The notes below the pieces were generated by a model. It ran no database searches. It was given only the letters and a program-made list of their open reading frames with translations, and was not told the origin of the DNA. From Paenibacillus silvae (GTDB lineage: Bacteria; Bacillota; Bacilli; Paenibacillales; Paenibacillaceae), in the NCBI RefSeq assembly GCF_014639235.1, contig NZ_BMFU01000003.1, forward strand, positions 372,001-436,000: a stretch of 64,000 bases of DNA, in the 5' to 3' direction. Within the stretch, counting starts at the first letter, position 1. The number at the start of each line of letters is the position of its first letter. Both the position numbers and the translations under genes were made by a program. Shown piece by piece: positions 8,584 to 17,081 of this stretch.

Positions 8584-9342
8584 ATATCTATTTCAATACA
8601 ACATATTCGACACGCAACATCAATTTTAACGATAAAAAATAAACGTATACTGATTGATCCAATGTTGAGTGATGCCGGAGTGCTTTCACCTGTACCTTTC
8701 ACTCGAAATTATCGTAGAAACCCATTAACCCCCTTACCTGTCCCACTCCATGTTTTTGAGGATGTAGATGCCATTCTATTGACACATCGCCACTTCGATC
8801 ATTGGGATAAAAAGGCCATTTCCATACTTGATAAAAATATACCTGTATTTTGTCAACCCAACGACCAGGCCTCTATACAATCCTCTGGTTTTTTGAAAGC
8901 AATACCCGTCCATCATTCTTTGGAGTGGGGAGGTATTCAAATAAAACGAATTACCGGGCAGCATGCTACGGGAATTTCTGGAAAGCTATTAGGGCCAGTT
9001 TCCGGTTTTATATTCAATGCAATAGAAGAAGGATCTATTTATATCGTTGGTGATTGTATCTATACAACTGCGATCGAAGCAGTTTTTCGTAAGTATAATC
9101 CGGACATTGCTGTTTTAAATACAGGAGAAGCCCAAATGATATGGGGGACTACGATCACCATGACACGTGAAGATGTCGCTCGCATAGCTCGCTTATCGCC
9201 AAGAACGAAGCTGCTCGCCGTGCACTTGAATACCATCAACCACTGCAGGTTGAGCCAGAATCAGCTTACCGAGTATATAAAGGAACAACATCTGGAAGGC
9301 TCTGTTTGGATTCCTAAAGACGGTGAGGTCATTTCTTTTTAA
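8584..9342 (+). CDS. MBL-fold metal-dependent hydrolase (UlaG-like), probable ATA start
   Basis: Zinc-dependent hydrolase fold: LTHRHFDHWD carries the HxHxDH-type motif (with Arg in the x position), followed by later ligand segments (HHSLEW, GDCIY, VHLNTINH). The first ATG (8662) would cut off the first beta strands. The frame is open upstream to 8557 and encodes SIQHIRHATS then RILIDP, a standard MBL N-terminus. GGGGAG at 8569-8574 is nine bases from ATA at 8584, which is proposed as start (252 residues); an ATG-to-ATA mutation is likely. Lower GC than its neighbours hints at acquisition. Substrate unknown. Confidence 0.75.
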   Translation: MSISIQHIRHATSILTIKNKRILIDPMLSDAGVLSPVPFTRNYRRNPLTPLPVPLHVFEDVDAILLTHRHFDHWDKKAISILDKNIPVFCQPNDQASIQSSGFLKAIPVHHSLEWGGIQIKRITGQHATGISGKLLGPVSGFIFNAIEEGSIYIVGDCIYTTAIEAVFRKYNPDIAVLNTGEAQMIWGTTITMTREDVARIARLSPRTKLLAVHLNTINHCRLSQNQLTEYIKEQHLEGSVWIPKDGEVISF

Positions 9343-9351
9343 ATCTCTCAC

Positions 9352-9978
9352 TTACAGATTTTTTCTCTCAAACAGACGAATCGTAACGATATACGAAATG
9401 AGAAACAGCGCTATAATGGCCACGGAAACTGCCGAAATAACTGGCACTGTACTCAGTCCTTTCTTACCAGCCACATGGAGAAGAAACGCAGCAGGCTGGG
9501 CCAAAATAATCAGGCAGATCATAAATATAGTATTGATGATGCCCGCCCCCTTTTTACTAAGTGCGTAGAAGAGTGGCATGTAGATTGACACCAGCACAAG
9601 TACTATGCCGAGTGAGATCGCAATATCCAGTATCGAATAATGGGGTTTGTTCAACTCGGGATAATTCAGTTTAACCAGCTTGTGAATTCCGTAAGAGGTT
9701 AACACTCCAAACAGCGCATAAAGAATGGAGGACAGGTACTTGGCTTTCACGATCTGTTTGCGGCTGACTGGAAGAGTCACCAGAAAGTTATGATTATTGT
9801 TTTTGATATCAATCATCGTGGCCAGCATAATCGTGCCAAAAGCGGTGTAAATGCCCACAAAATACATAGACATTTCACTGCCTGGAATAAAAGCGAAGCT
9901 GAACACCACCAAATAAAGCGCTATCGTCCACAAGGAGCTTTTCAGAACGATTAAGTCTTTGCGAAGCAGATTAAGCAT
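9352..9978 (-). CDS. ABC-2 type transporter permease
   Basis: 208 residues with six hydrophobic helices in the arrangement of ABC-2 permeases of the Ytr/Bcr type. It pairs with the ATPase immediately upstream, whose stop codon (9971) it overlaps by eight bases. AAGGGGGAC lies just before the ATG at 9978, which gives MLNLLRKDL, the normal start; the longer reading from 10053 runs inside the ATPase gene. The cargo is unknown; relatives act in bacitracin or cell-wall stress response or in acetoin use. Third gene of a GntR-ATPase-permease operon. Confidence 0.83.
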   Translation of the reverse strand: MLNLLRKDLIVLKSSLWTIALYLVVFSFAFIPGSEMSMYFVGIYTAFGTIMLATMIDIKNNNHNFLVTLPVSRKQIVKAKYLSSILYALFGVLTSYGIHKLVKLNYPELNKPHYSILDIAISLGIVLVLVSIYMPLFYALSKKGAGIINTIFMICLIILAQPAAFLLHVAGKKGLSTVPVISAVSVAIIALFLISYIVTIRLFERKNL

Positions 9979-10837
9979 GCTGACGTCCCCCTTTTGCGGT
10001 GAAATAAATGAGATCTTCCAGGGCAGGCCTGTGCAGCAGGGCCTCGCTCCCAAATAGACGCTGTGCCTCCGCTTTATTATCCGACAACGCTTCGAAACCT
10101 ACCGTTGATTCTCGTATGCCAACGAAATGTCGCCGGGTATCGGCATCCAGCAACTCCATGTCCCCTTTGACAATGGTGTAGCGTTCAAGCACGTCGTCCT
10201 TGGCTTCATTAAAAATCAACTTGCCTTGGTTAACAAACGCGATATAATCCGCAATACGCTCCAGATCTGTCGTAATATGTGTCGAGAAAATGATAGACTT
10301 CGTCTCATCCTGAATCATTCCCGCTAGCAGATCAAGCAGCTCCCTCCGAAAAACGGGATCAAGACCCGATGTTGGTTCATCCATGACAAGCAGATCGGCA
10401 TCATGTGACAGAGCTACCGCAAGCGAAAATTTGATCTTCATGCCTTTGGACAAATCCTGAATTTTCTTTTTCGGAGACAGCTCGAACTGCTCCAGGTAAC
10501 TGCTGAACAAAGCATGATCCCAGCAGCTGTAAAAGGGAGCAATCATACGGGCCATCTCCCGGATTGTCAGATGTTCGTAATAAAAGCATTCATCGGATAC
10601 AATTCCCAAGCGCTGCTTGACAGCCACATCTTGTTCTGGCATTTCACTGCCCAACGTCCGCAATGTTCCTTGATCGGGATGAATTAACCCTGTAATCATT
10701 TTGATCAGGGTGCTTTTGCCAGCTCCGTTTGGGCCGATGAGTCCTGTGATATAACCTTCCTTTACATCCATAGATATGTTGTGCACCTTAAATAATGGGT
10801 AAGCTTTTGTCACATTCCGCAATTCTATAGCGTTCAT
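9971..10837 (-). CDS. ABC transporter ATPase, YtrB/BcrA-like
   Basis: 288-residue nucleotide-binding subunit. Walker A GPNGAGKST is at residues 35-43, the signature LSKGMK near 137, and Walker B LLVMDEP near 157, followed by the H-loop STH. The last 80 residues form the C-terminal tail typical of the ABC-2 ATPases controlled by YtrA-type regulators. It starts five bases after the GntR gene and overlaps the permease gene, so the three are one transcription unit. It energises export or signalling by the permease encoded at 9352-9978. Confidence 0.9.
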   Translation of the reverse strand: MNAIELRNVTKAYPLFKVHNISMDVKEGYITGLIGPNGAGKSTLIKMITGLIHPDQGTLRTLGSEMPEQDVAVKQRLGIVSDECFYYEHLTIREMARMIAPFYSCWDHALFSSYLEQFELSPKKKIQDLSKGMKIKFSLAVALSHDADLLVMDEPTSGLDPVFRRELLDLLAGMIQDETKSIIFSTHITTDLERIADYIAFVNQGKLIFNEAKDDVLERYTIVKGDMELLDADTRRHFVGIRESTVGFEALSDNKAEAQRLFGSEALLHRPALEDLIYFTAKGGRQHA

Positions 10838-10842
10838 CGTGC

Positions 10843-11217
10843 TTATTCCTCCTCTAACAGCAAAGTAAGATGATGAATCAAATCCTGCGAACTCATGCCC
10901 AGTTCCTTGCTTTCCTGAATAACCTCAAGCAGCTTGCTTTCCAATTGTTTCATACGTCTCTCCCGGATAAAATCCTGATTTGCACCGGATACAAAGCTCC
11001 CCTTGCCAACTACGGAATCAATCAGCTGCTCCTTTTCCAACTCCTCGTACACACGTTTCGTTGTAATAACGCTGACTTGCAAATCCTTGGCAAGCTGCCG
11101 AATGGAAGGCAGACTATCCCCTGCTGTGAGCTCTCCGTTCAGAATGCTCTGCCGGATTTGGGATAAAATCTGGATATAGATAGGATCGCTGGATGCGTTG
11201 GATATCCGAATATTCAT
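10843..11217 (-). CDS. GntR-family repressor, YtrA subfamily
   Basis: 124 residues: a winged helix (SLPSIRQLAKDLQVSVITTKRVYEEL) and only a short helical C-terminal dimerisation segment, the hallmark of the YtrA subfamily. It is the first gene of an operon with an ABC ATPase and permease. An AT-rich 41-bp perfect palindrome overlapping the promoter lies 40 bases upstream (11257-11297), so autorepression is very likely. The inducer is unknown; in Bacillus relatives it is peptidoglycan-targeting antibiotics. Confidence 0.9.
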   Translation of the reverse strand: MNIRISNASSDPIYIQILSQIRQSILNGELTAGDSLPSIRQLAKDLQVSVITTKRVYEELEKEQLIDSVVGKGSFVSGANQDFIRERRMKQLESKLLEVIQESKELGMSSQDLIHHLTLLLEEE

Positions 11218-11256
11218 GTTCTTTCACCTCATCACCTTTACATCTTACGAACAAAC

Positions 11257-11306
11257 CAGGCATAGTGTATATATATAATATATACACTATGCCTGGTTTA
11301 AGTCAA
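11257..11306 (-). promoter_or_regulatory. YtrA-type operator and promoter of the GntR/ABC operon
   Basis: Perfect inverted repeat with 18-bp arms and a 5-base centre (11257-11297), containing AGTGTA...TACACT as in YtrA-type sites. On the minus strand TTGACT (11301-11306) lies 18 bases before TATTAT inside the palindrome, so a bound repressor would cover the -10. Confidence 0.75.
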
Positions 11307-11450
11307 CCTTACAATTTCAACACGCTATACAAACTTAACTGGCTAAAACCAAAACAAAAAGAACGACAGTTTCCTGTCATCCCTGTACTTATCTCACAAT
11401 CACATCGAACTTAAACCTACCCTTACCTACATTTAAGCGTACACTTACAT

Positions 11451-12038
11451 TTATGCACCGGCACCTGTAACCACCTTATCCACCAGTCCATAGTCCACCG
11501 CTTCCGCTGCCGTGAGGAAATAGTCACGATCGGAATCCTTCTCAATGCGCTCCAGCGGCTGCCCTGTATGGTCTGCCAGCAGCTGATTCAGACGCTGACG
11601 ATGCTGGATAATACGATTCGCATGAATGAGCATATCCGATGCCTGCCCACGCGTGCCGCCATGCGGCTGATGAATCATGATCTCGCTGTTGGGCAGCGCC
11701 ATGCGTTTTCCTTTGGTGCCACCTACGAGCAAAATTGTGCCGAAGCTTGCTGCCATGCCTGTGCAGATCGTAGAAATGTCCGGCTTCACAAACTGCATCG
11801 TATCATAGATCGAGAACCCTGCTGTCACCGAGCCTCCCGGGCTGTTAATGTACATCTGGATATCCTTATCCGGGTCCTCTGCACTCAAAAACAGCAGCTG
11901 GGCCACGATGGCATTGGCCATCTGATCCTCAATCTCTCCCGACACCATAATGATGCGGTCTTTCAGCAAACGTGAATAAATATCGTAACTCCGCTCACCA
12001 CGAGCGGTCTGCTCCACTACATAAGGTACTACGTTCAT
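11451..12038 (-). CDS. clpP: ClpP-family serine protease, divergent paralogue
   Basis: 195-residue proteolytic subunit with catalytic Ser98 (GMAASFG), His123 (MIHQPHGG) and Asp172 (SDRD). ClpP forms a 14-mer that degrades substrates fed by Clp ATPases. Compared with the housekeeping form recalled from B. subtilis it has Phe after the catalytic Ser (usually Met), GGTKGKR and a changed handle segment, so it is likely a second ClpP rather than the main one. AAGGAGG precedes the ATG, which lies 22 bases after the sigma factor gene, so the two are probably co-transcribed. That suggests a dedicated proteolysis or stress role. No Clp ATPase is adjacent. Confidence 0.88.
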   Translation of the reverse strand: MNVVPYVVEQTARGERSYDIYSRLLKDRIIMVSGEIEDQMANAIVAQLLFLSAEDPDKDIQMYINSPGGSVTAGFSIYDTMQFVKPDISTICTGMAASFGTILLVGGTKGKRMALPNSEIMIHQPHGGTRGQASDMLIHANRIIQHRQRLNQLLADHTGQPLERIEKDSDRDYFLTAAEAVDYGLVDKVVTGAGA

Positions 12039-12060
12039 ATGCTAGCTCGCCTCCTTATCA

Positions 12061-13065
12061 TTAGGCAGCCAGGATGACTGTATACCCACTTCGATGAGAC
12101 ATTGAATTCATACCTGAAGCAGCATATTCGTTGTACATCATCACTGGCTGCATGGATGGAGACGGCAAAGTGCTCTGCAGGATCGTACCCGCCACAGCCA
12201 TCGGATCATGCATCCGATTCAGGCACAGGTCAATCAGACGAGCTGTATCTCCCCCGCGAAAAGCCATCAGATAGGTTCGAAGCTGCTCCTGTTCTGCATC
12301 AGCAGCCCCTTCCTTCGAATTCATTTCAAATATGGCATCCGTTCCGCCCTCTCCCAGCTTCTGCTTCACCTTGCTCAAGGCTGTGCGGGCACGATTCAGA
12401 GCCGCCTTCACAGCTCCCTCGGTGGTACTCAGCATGCTCGCAGTCTCTGCCGCCGTATATCCCATCATTTCACGCAATATATAAATCGCCCGCTGCCATG
12501 GTGAAAGCTCTTGAATCAGAAGCCGCACCGCCGACTCCAGCTCTTCCCATGGCTCTTCCTCCACATACGCTGACATCACCGGTTTCAGACCATCCAATAT
12601 GGATCGCTGCTTCTCCTGCTTGCGGATTCCATCAATCCACGTATTCCGTGCGATTCGAATCAGATAAGCCTCCCAATTGAACGCTTCTGTTCGATTCACG
12701 ACGTGAGCCGCAGCAGACGATAACGCCTTGAGACAGGTTTCCTGTACCAGATCCTCTGCCTCGTTCATGGATTTGGTCAGTGAAAAGCAATACGCATACA
12801 ATGCTCCCATCAGGTCAGGCAATACATCATGTAGCGTTGAGTGTGGCACGTTTTCCCCCGCTGCATGCTTACTTCTGTCCATACCCTGTGTTTGCTTCGC
12901 TGCATTTATTTGGTTCGTTTCATTAACTACCGTGGTTCCGTATGCTGAACTGGCTCTATTACTCCCATTCATTTCATCGGTCCTGCAGTAGCTACTTGAA
13001 CTGCTCCATTTATGCTGTTGTCTGTTGCTGTTGATGGGTCGATCTACGGACTTCACAAAGGCCAT
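12061..13065 (-). CDS. ECF-type RNA polymerase sigma factor with long N- and C-terminal extensions
   Basis: 334 residues. Sigma region 2 (ALYAYCFSLTKSMNEAEDLVQETCLKAL) begins only near residue 85, and region 4 (LSPWQRAIYILREMMGYTAAETASML) near 190-215. A C-terminal extension of about 90 residues may be a short SnoaL-like control domain, as in ECF41-like factors. The first 80 residues are Ser/Asn-rich and may not be translated; an ATG at 12972 with weak AGGA is an alternative. The annotated ATG follows AAGGGGGG, which can pair with the adjacent CCCCC. No anti-sigma gene is next to it; clpP follows. Confidence 0.8.
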   Translation of the reverse strand: MAFVKSVDRPINSNRQQHKWSSSSSYCRTDEMNGSNRASSAYGTTVVNETNQINAAKQTQGMDRSKHAAGENVPHSTLHDVLPDLMGALYAYCFSLTKSMNEAEDLVQETCLKALSSAAAHVVNRTEAFNWEAYLIRIARNTWIDGIRKQEKQRSILDGLKPVMSAYVEEEPWEELESAVRLLIQELSPWQRAIYILREMMGYTAAETASMLSTTEGAVKAALNRARTALSKVKQKLGEGGTDAIFEMNSKEGAADAEQEQLRTYLMAFRGGDTARLIDLCLNRMHDPMAVAGTILQSTLPSPSMQPVMMYNEYAASGMNSMSHRSGYTVILAA

Positions 13066-13198
13066 CTCGGGGGCCCCCCTTTGCTGGTTCCTGATTGATG
13101 CTAATTTAGATGACTTTCACTATGTAAACGAAGAACCTCCTGTAAAGGATACGCTCTTCTTCATTTTATTTTTTTCATATGTTAATTGTAATTGTTCC

Positions 13199-14011
13199 TT
13201 ACTTCCCATTCCGATCCTGACCCAGCTTCACCGTCATTCCCGTCAGAGCTATCGTTATGCCTTGATCCAGCTTGTAATGCTGACGCACATCAACATCATG
13301 GGACATATGTGTAAAATATGTCTGTTCTGGCCGCAGCTCTCGCAAAAGCTCCTGTGCCTCCTGCATATCATAGACCGAACGCGTCGAAAATTCCGCCAGC
13401 TCGTGAACAAAACTTGTACCCAGCACCAGCAGGTCCAGTCCATGCAGCAGCGCCTTCTCATCTGGTTTCAAATCTATAGCATCCGAACAGTACGCCCACG
13501 CATACCCCTCGCGTTCAAGTCGGTAAGCATAGGAGTACCCATTGTGCCCGTGGCATACCTTCCAGGACCGAATGTTCCATCCACCCAGTTCAATTCCGTT
13601 ATCCGTCTCCAGAAAATCCATATGACGAGCAAGCCACGGAAACTGCGCCTGAATGATGACAATTACCTCACGGGGAGCATACAGCTTCCCCTTCACACCC
13701 AGCCAACGGCAAGCATCCGCCCATTCCGGCAAACCGCCAATGTGATCAAAATGCGCATGCGTAATCAGCAGCGTATGCACCATACGTATCCCTTGATCCT
13801 CCATCTGGGAACGCCAGTCGGGTCCGCAGTCAATCATAATCATCCCGTCTTCATCTGCACCCCCAACCTGATCGCCTCCGTGGATCAGAACAGATGAACG
13901 CTTGCGTCGATTCTCACCTGTCTGCCGTGCCTCCGTACATACCTCGCAATCACAATACACCCGTGGAACACCCATGGCATCGCCAGTGCCCAGAAAGGTG
14001 AGCTGATTCAT
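13199..14011 (-). CDS. MBL-fold metallohydrolase, PhnP-like
   Basis: 270 residues. The start LTFLGTGDAMGVPRVYCDCEVC is the GTGxAxGxP plus CxCxxC signature of PhnP-type phosphodiesterases. The metal ligands are in LLITHAHFDHIGG, the Asp in YCSDA, and a terminal THMSHD. Enzymes of this group cleave cyclic or small phosphodiesters in the cytosol, and some stand-alone members have unknown substrates. No phn genes are nearby. It lies 133 bases upstream of the ECF sigma gene on the same strand; that gap has an AGGAGG without a usable start nearby, so separate transcription is possible. Confidence 0.88.
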   Translation of the reverse strand: MNQLTFLGTGDAMGVPRVYCDCEVCTEARQTGENRRKRSSVLIHGGDQVGGADEDGMIMIDCGPDWRSQMEDQGIRMVHTLLITHAHFDHIGGLPEWADACRWLGVKGKLYAPREVIVIIQAQFPWLARHMDFLETDNGIELGGWNIRSWKVCHGHNGYSYAYRLEREGYAWAYCSDAIDLKPDEKALLHGLDLLVLGTSFVHELAEFSTRSVYDMQEAQELLRELRPEQTYFTHMSHDVDVRQHYKLDQGITIALTGMTVKLGQDRNGK

Positions 14012-14136
14012 CCCGCATTCCCCTCTCGATCCCTGAAGCCTAATCAGCTCAGATGTTATCTTTTTTTGTTCAGTAATCCATCACACTTGATCTCAAACTT
14101 TCTATGTAAATTGTAATCTCCTATCTCTGCTTTTGC

Positions 14137-14188
14137 AAAAAAAAAGACTCTCCCGCTGCAGCTCATCACCGCTTGCCGGGAAAGTCTG
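14137..14188 (-). terminator. Terminator of the 14239-14685 gene
   Basis: AGACTTTCCCGGC pairs with the CCCG-AGAGTCT arm and runs into nine T residues on the minus strand, 50 bases after the stop. Confidence 0.85.
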
Positions 14189-14238
14189 TCGTCTGACCTG
14201 AGCAATCCGTGGTCAAACGTCATGAAGAAGGCGTTCGC

Positions 14239-14685
14239 TTACACCAGCGCACGCAGTTTCAAGGTCAGCTCAAGGCCCGCAGGAATCTCCTTGGCATCGG
14301 TAATGACCCAGTTCCACGCCAGACGCTGCTTCAGCACCTCTGCCTGGGCAGCCGTCAACTGCAAACCGGTGATGATGCCATCACCCACTGTGAAATCCTG
14401 ATCTGCTTTCAGACGAAATGCCTTTTCCAGCCAGATGCCAAGTCCGCCGCGAGTATTAAACGTAATACGATACCCGTTCAGAACTGCCTCCTCCAGCTTC
14501 TCCCCATGCTCGTCCGCATAGTTAAAAAATTCATCATATCGATAATGCTCCTCGGACACAGCGTCAAATGCCGACACGTCCTTGGCCTGAATTGCCTTCA
14601 AAATATCTGCTTCCGGCATGCCCTTGCCCCGGGCCTGCTCCAGTCGAATCGCGGTACTTTGGGATAATTTGATCTCTGAACTCAT
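14239..14685 (-). CDS. Conserved-looking cytosolic protein of unknown function
   Basis: 148 residues, soluble and acidic to neutral, with no membrane segment. I do not recognise a family. The N-terminal part is helical (IRLEQARGKGMPEADILKAIQAK), the middle has YRYDEFFNYADEHGEKLEEAVLNGYRI, and the C-terminal third looks beta-rich. AAAGG lies ten bases upstream of the ATG at 14685; a longer reading from TTG 14706 has no better site. It is a single-gene unit bounded by terminators. Coding is supported by length, codon pattern, ribosome binding site and terminator. Confidence 0.65.
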   Translation of the reverse strand: MSSEIKLSQSTAIRLEQARGKGMPEADILKAIQAKDVSAFDAVSEEHYRYDEFFNYADEHGEKLEEAVLNGYRITFNTRGGLGIWLEKAFRLKADQDFTVGDGIITGLQLTAAQAEVLKQRLAWNWVITDAKEIPAGLELTLKLRALV

Positions 14686-14762
14686 TCCTGTCACGCCTTT
14701 CTGCAATTATCAATTATGCCATCATGTGCACTAGTATACTCCCTATTATAACCTTTCCCAGT

Positions 14763-14800
14763 AAAAAACCTCCATCCCGACATAGCGCGAGATGAAGGCT
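14763..14800 (-). terminator. Terminator of the sulfate transporter operon
   Basis: CCTTCATCTCG pairs with CGGGATGGAGG (with G-T pairs) and is followed on the minus strand by a TTTTTT run, about 100 bases after sbp. Confidence 0.65.
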
Positions 14801-14819
14801 CACATTCCTATATTATCTG

Positions 14820-14869
14820 GAACTATTTGTTTACACAGTCCACTCCGTTATTGTGTAAACAAATAGTTC
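14820..14869. other. Perfect 18-bp inverted repeat after sbp
   Basis: GAACTATTTGTTTACACA (14820-14837) is mirrored exactly at 14852-14869 around a 14-base loop, without a T tract. A smaller repeat AGTTCAT/ATGAACT lies at about 14879-14898. It may stabilise the 3' end of the cys mRNA or bind a protein. Confidence 0.6.
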
Positions 14870-14896
14870 AACTTATATAGTTCATCGTTCAATGAA

Positions 14897-15970
14897 CTAC
14901 AGCCCTGCAAGCACCTGGTACCATACACCGCGTTTGGAATAAAGTGTGTTGCGCACCTCATCCCATCCGCCCAGATAGTTGATATCAAACAGCCCTGCTG
15001 GTGTCGGAAACGAAGCTTTGGTCTCCGCGAATACATCCGGGTCTACCGAGCGGAAGCCATGCTTGGCAAAAATCCGCTGTGCTTCCGGCGTGCGCAGATA
15101 AGCGATAAAAGCCTCTGCCAGCTCCCGATTACCGTGTTTGTCTGCGTATTTATCCACCACTACTGCGGGATTTTCGATCAGAATGGTATTTTTCGGCACA
15201 ACGATATCATACTTGACTCCCTTGGCAATTCGGGCAAGCAGTTCATTTTCGTACGTCACAATGACATCGCCCACGCCATATTCAAATGCTGCCATGGAGG
15301 ATCGGCCGCTCTTGTCCAGGGATTCGACGTTCTGATGCACTTCTTCCAGAAATGCCTTGGCTGCGGCAGGGTCCTTCTTGCCTTCCTGCTCTTCGGACAG
15401 CTTCAGCCCTGCACCGTAGATGGCGTTAATATCCCACTGTGCACCACCGGAAGTTTTAGGATTGGGGTACAGCACCTTCACACCCGGCTTGGTCAGGTCC
15501 TGAAAATCCTGAATGCCCTTGGGATTACCCGCTCTGGTACCCAGAACAACGATTGAACGGGTAATCATGCCTGCGTTCGGGGTCTGCTTCCAATCGGTAG
15601 TGACCAGCTTGGCCTTCACCAGTTTATCAATATCACTTTCCATCGCAAGCAGGGCAACATCTGCCTCAAACCCGCCAACAATGGCTCTGGCCTGTGTTCC
15701 TGAAGCTTCATATGACTCCTGAAAGTTAATGGTCTGTCCTGTTTTTGCCTTCCATTCCTCCTGAAACTTCGGCAACAGCTCTCCCACGGCATCCTTCGCT
15801 ACGCTATATGCACCGATAACCAGCGTATGAGATGAATCACCGCTTGAAACCGTGGCTTGCTCTGGCTGCGCCTGTTCCTGCTTGCTGCATCCGGCAGTCA
15901 CACAGACAAGCACAAGCATCAGAATAACGTATAGAGGGATGAACTTCTTCTTGTTTTGGCTCGTCTGCAT
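14897..15970 (-). CDS. sbp: Sulfate ABC transporter substrate-binding lipoprotein
   Basis: 357 residues with a lipoprotein signal (hydrophobic residues 11-24, lipobox VTAGC, Cys28). The mature part is a type II periplasmic-binding fold of the Sbp/CysP family (LVIGAYSVAKDAVGELLPKF, SYEASGTQARAIVGGFEADV, LYPNPKTSGGAQW), which captures sulfate or thiosulfate outside the membrane. AAGGAG lies five bases before the ATG at 15970; the upstream ATG at 15988 lacks such a site. It is the last gene of cysT-cysW-cysA-sbp, 45 bases after cysA, and is followed by an inverted repeat and a terminator. Confidence 0.92.
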   Translation of the reverse strand: MQTSQNKKKFIPLYVILMLVLVCVTAGCSKQEQAQPEQATVSSGDSSHTLVIGAYSVAKDAVGELLPKFQEEWKAKTGQTINFQESYEASGTQARAIVGGFEADVALLAMESDIDKLVKAKLVTTDWKQTPNAGMITRSIVVLGTRAGNPKGIQDFQDLTKPGVKVLYPNPKTSGGAQWDINAIYGAGLKLSEEQEGKKDPAAAKAFLEEVHQNVESLDKSGRSSMAAFEYGVGDVIVTYENELLARIAKGVKYDIVVPKNTILIENPAVVVDKYADKHGNRELAEAFIAYLRTPEAQRIFAKHGFRSVDPDVFAETKASFPTPAGLFDINYLGGWDEVRNTLYSKRGVWYQVLAGL

Positions 15971-16015
15971 GGCTGCTCCTTCTTTCATTTCTGTTTTCCC
16001 TTAAAATAACGGGCT

Positions 16016-17080
16016 CTAGATCATGACCGGCATCGGATCTTCCTTGAGACGATTCTCAACGACCCAGCTCTCCGATTCATTAAACAGATAAGCACGGTGC
16101 ACAAGCACACGAATGGTCTGCCCGATTTCCAGCGTGGTTTTCTCCAGCGAGCGATACGTAATAAGCTTGTGACCCTGCACCTCAACTTCCACCATCCACT
16201 CACTGCCGCGGAAATGAAGATGCTTGACGGTGCCTTTTTCCGTTGCCGACAGCATGGTGAATTCGTTCTTCAACCCGATCTCGATGTACTCCGGTCGGAT
16301 CAGCGCACGAGTGTTCCCGCCCTGTACTGCATGTTCGAAGCCTTTCAGCTGTGAAGCATCCTCCACCACCGTAGATTCGCCAATAAAGGTCGCTACAAAA
16401 GGGGTCTGTGGATTTTTATAAATATCCCAAGGTGTGCCTTTCTGCTCCAGCCTGCCCTGGCTAATAATCATAATCTCGTCTGCGACTTCAATCGCTTCGT
16501 CCTGGTCATGCGTAACAAAGATGGACGTAATTCCTACACGCTCAATCAGCTCGCGCAGCCACGAACGCAGCTCCTGACGAATCTTCGCATCAATGGCGGC
16601 AAACGGTTCATCCAGCAGCAGCAGCTGCGGCTCTGGCGCCAGCGCTCTGGCAAAGGCTACACGCTGACGCTGTCCACCCGACAATTGATGTGGGTAACGC
16701 TGTTCGAACCCTTTCAGCCCGGTCAGTTCGACGAGTTCCATCACGCGATCACGAATCTGGGCTTTGGGTGTTTTTTTCACCTTGAGACCAAACGCAATAT
16801 TATCAAATACGCTCATATGTTTGAACAGCGCATAGTTCTGAAATACAAATCCGATGCCCCGCTCCTGCGGCGGCAGATGATTGACCACTTTTCCATGGAA
16901 ACGAATCTCTCCCGAGCCCGGACTTTCAAGCCCTGCGAGCATCCGCAGAATCGACGTCTTCCCGCCGCCGCTGGGGCCAAGCAGACCGATCAGATGGCCT
17001 TTGGCAATATCAAACGAGACATCCTTTACCGCATGAAAATCACCGAAATGTTTGTTCAGATCACGAACTTCCACATGCAT
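16016..17080 (-). CDS. cysA: Sulfate/thiosulfate ABC transporter ATPase
   Basis: 354 residues. Walker A GPSGGGKT at residues 35-42, Q-loop FQNYALF, signature LSGGQRQRV near 135, Walker B LLLLDEP near 157, H-loop VTHDQDEA. The C-terminal 100 residues form a TOBE-like regulatory domain (TVKHLHFRGSEWMVEVEVQG), as in CysA. It drives sulfate import with CysT and CysW. The start lies one base after the cysW stop, so translation is coupled. Confidence 0.94.
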   Translation of the reverse strand: MHVEVRDLNKHFGDFHAVKDVSFDIAKGHLIGLLGPSGGGKTSILRMLAGLESPGSGEIRFHGKVVNHLPPQERGIGFVFQNYALFKHMSVFDNIAFGLKVKKTPKAQIRDRVMELVELTGLKGFEQRYPHQLSGGQRQRVAFARALAPEPQLLLLDEPFAAIDAKIRQELRSWLRELIERVGITSIFVTHDQDEAIEVADEIMIISQGRLEQKGTPWDIYKNPQTPFVATFIGESTVVEDASQLKGFEHAVQGGNTRALIRPEYIEIGLKNEFTMLSATEKGTVKHLHFRGSEWMVEVEVQGHKLITYRSLEKTTLEIGQTIRVLVHRAYLFNESESWVVENRLKEDPMPVMI

Positions 17081-17081
17081 C

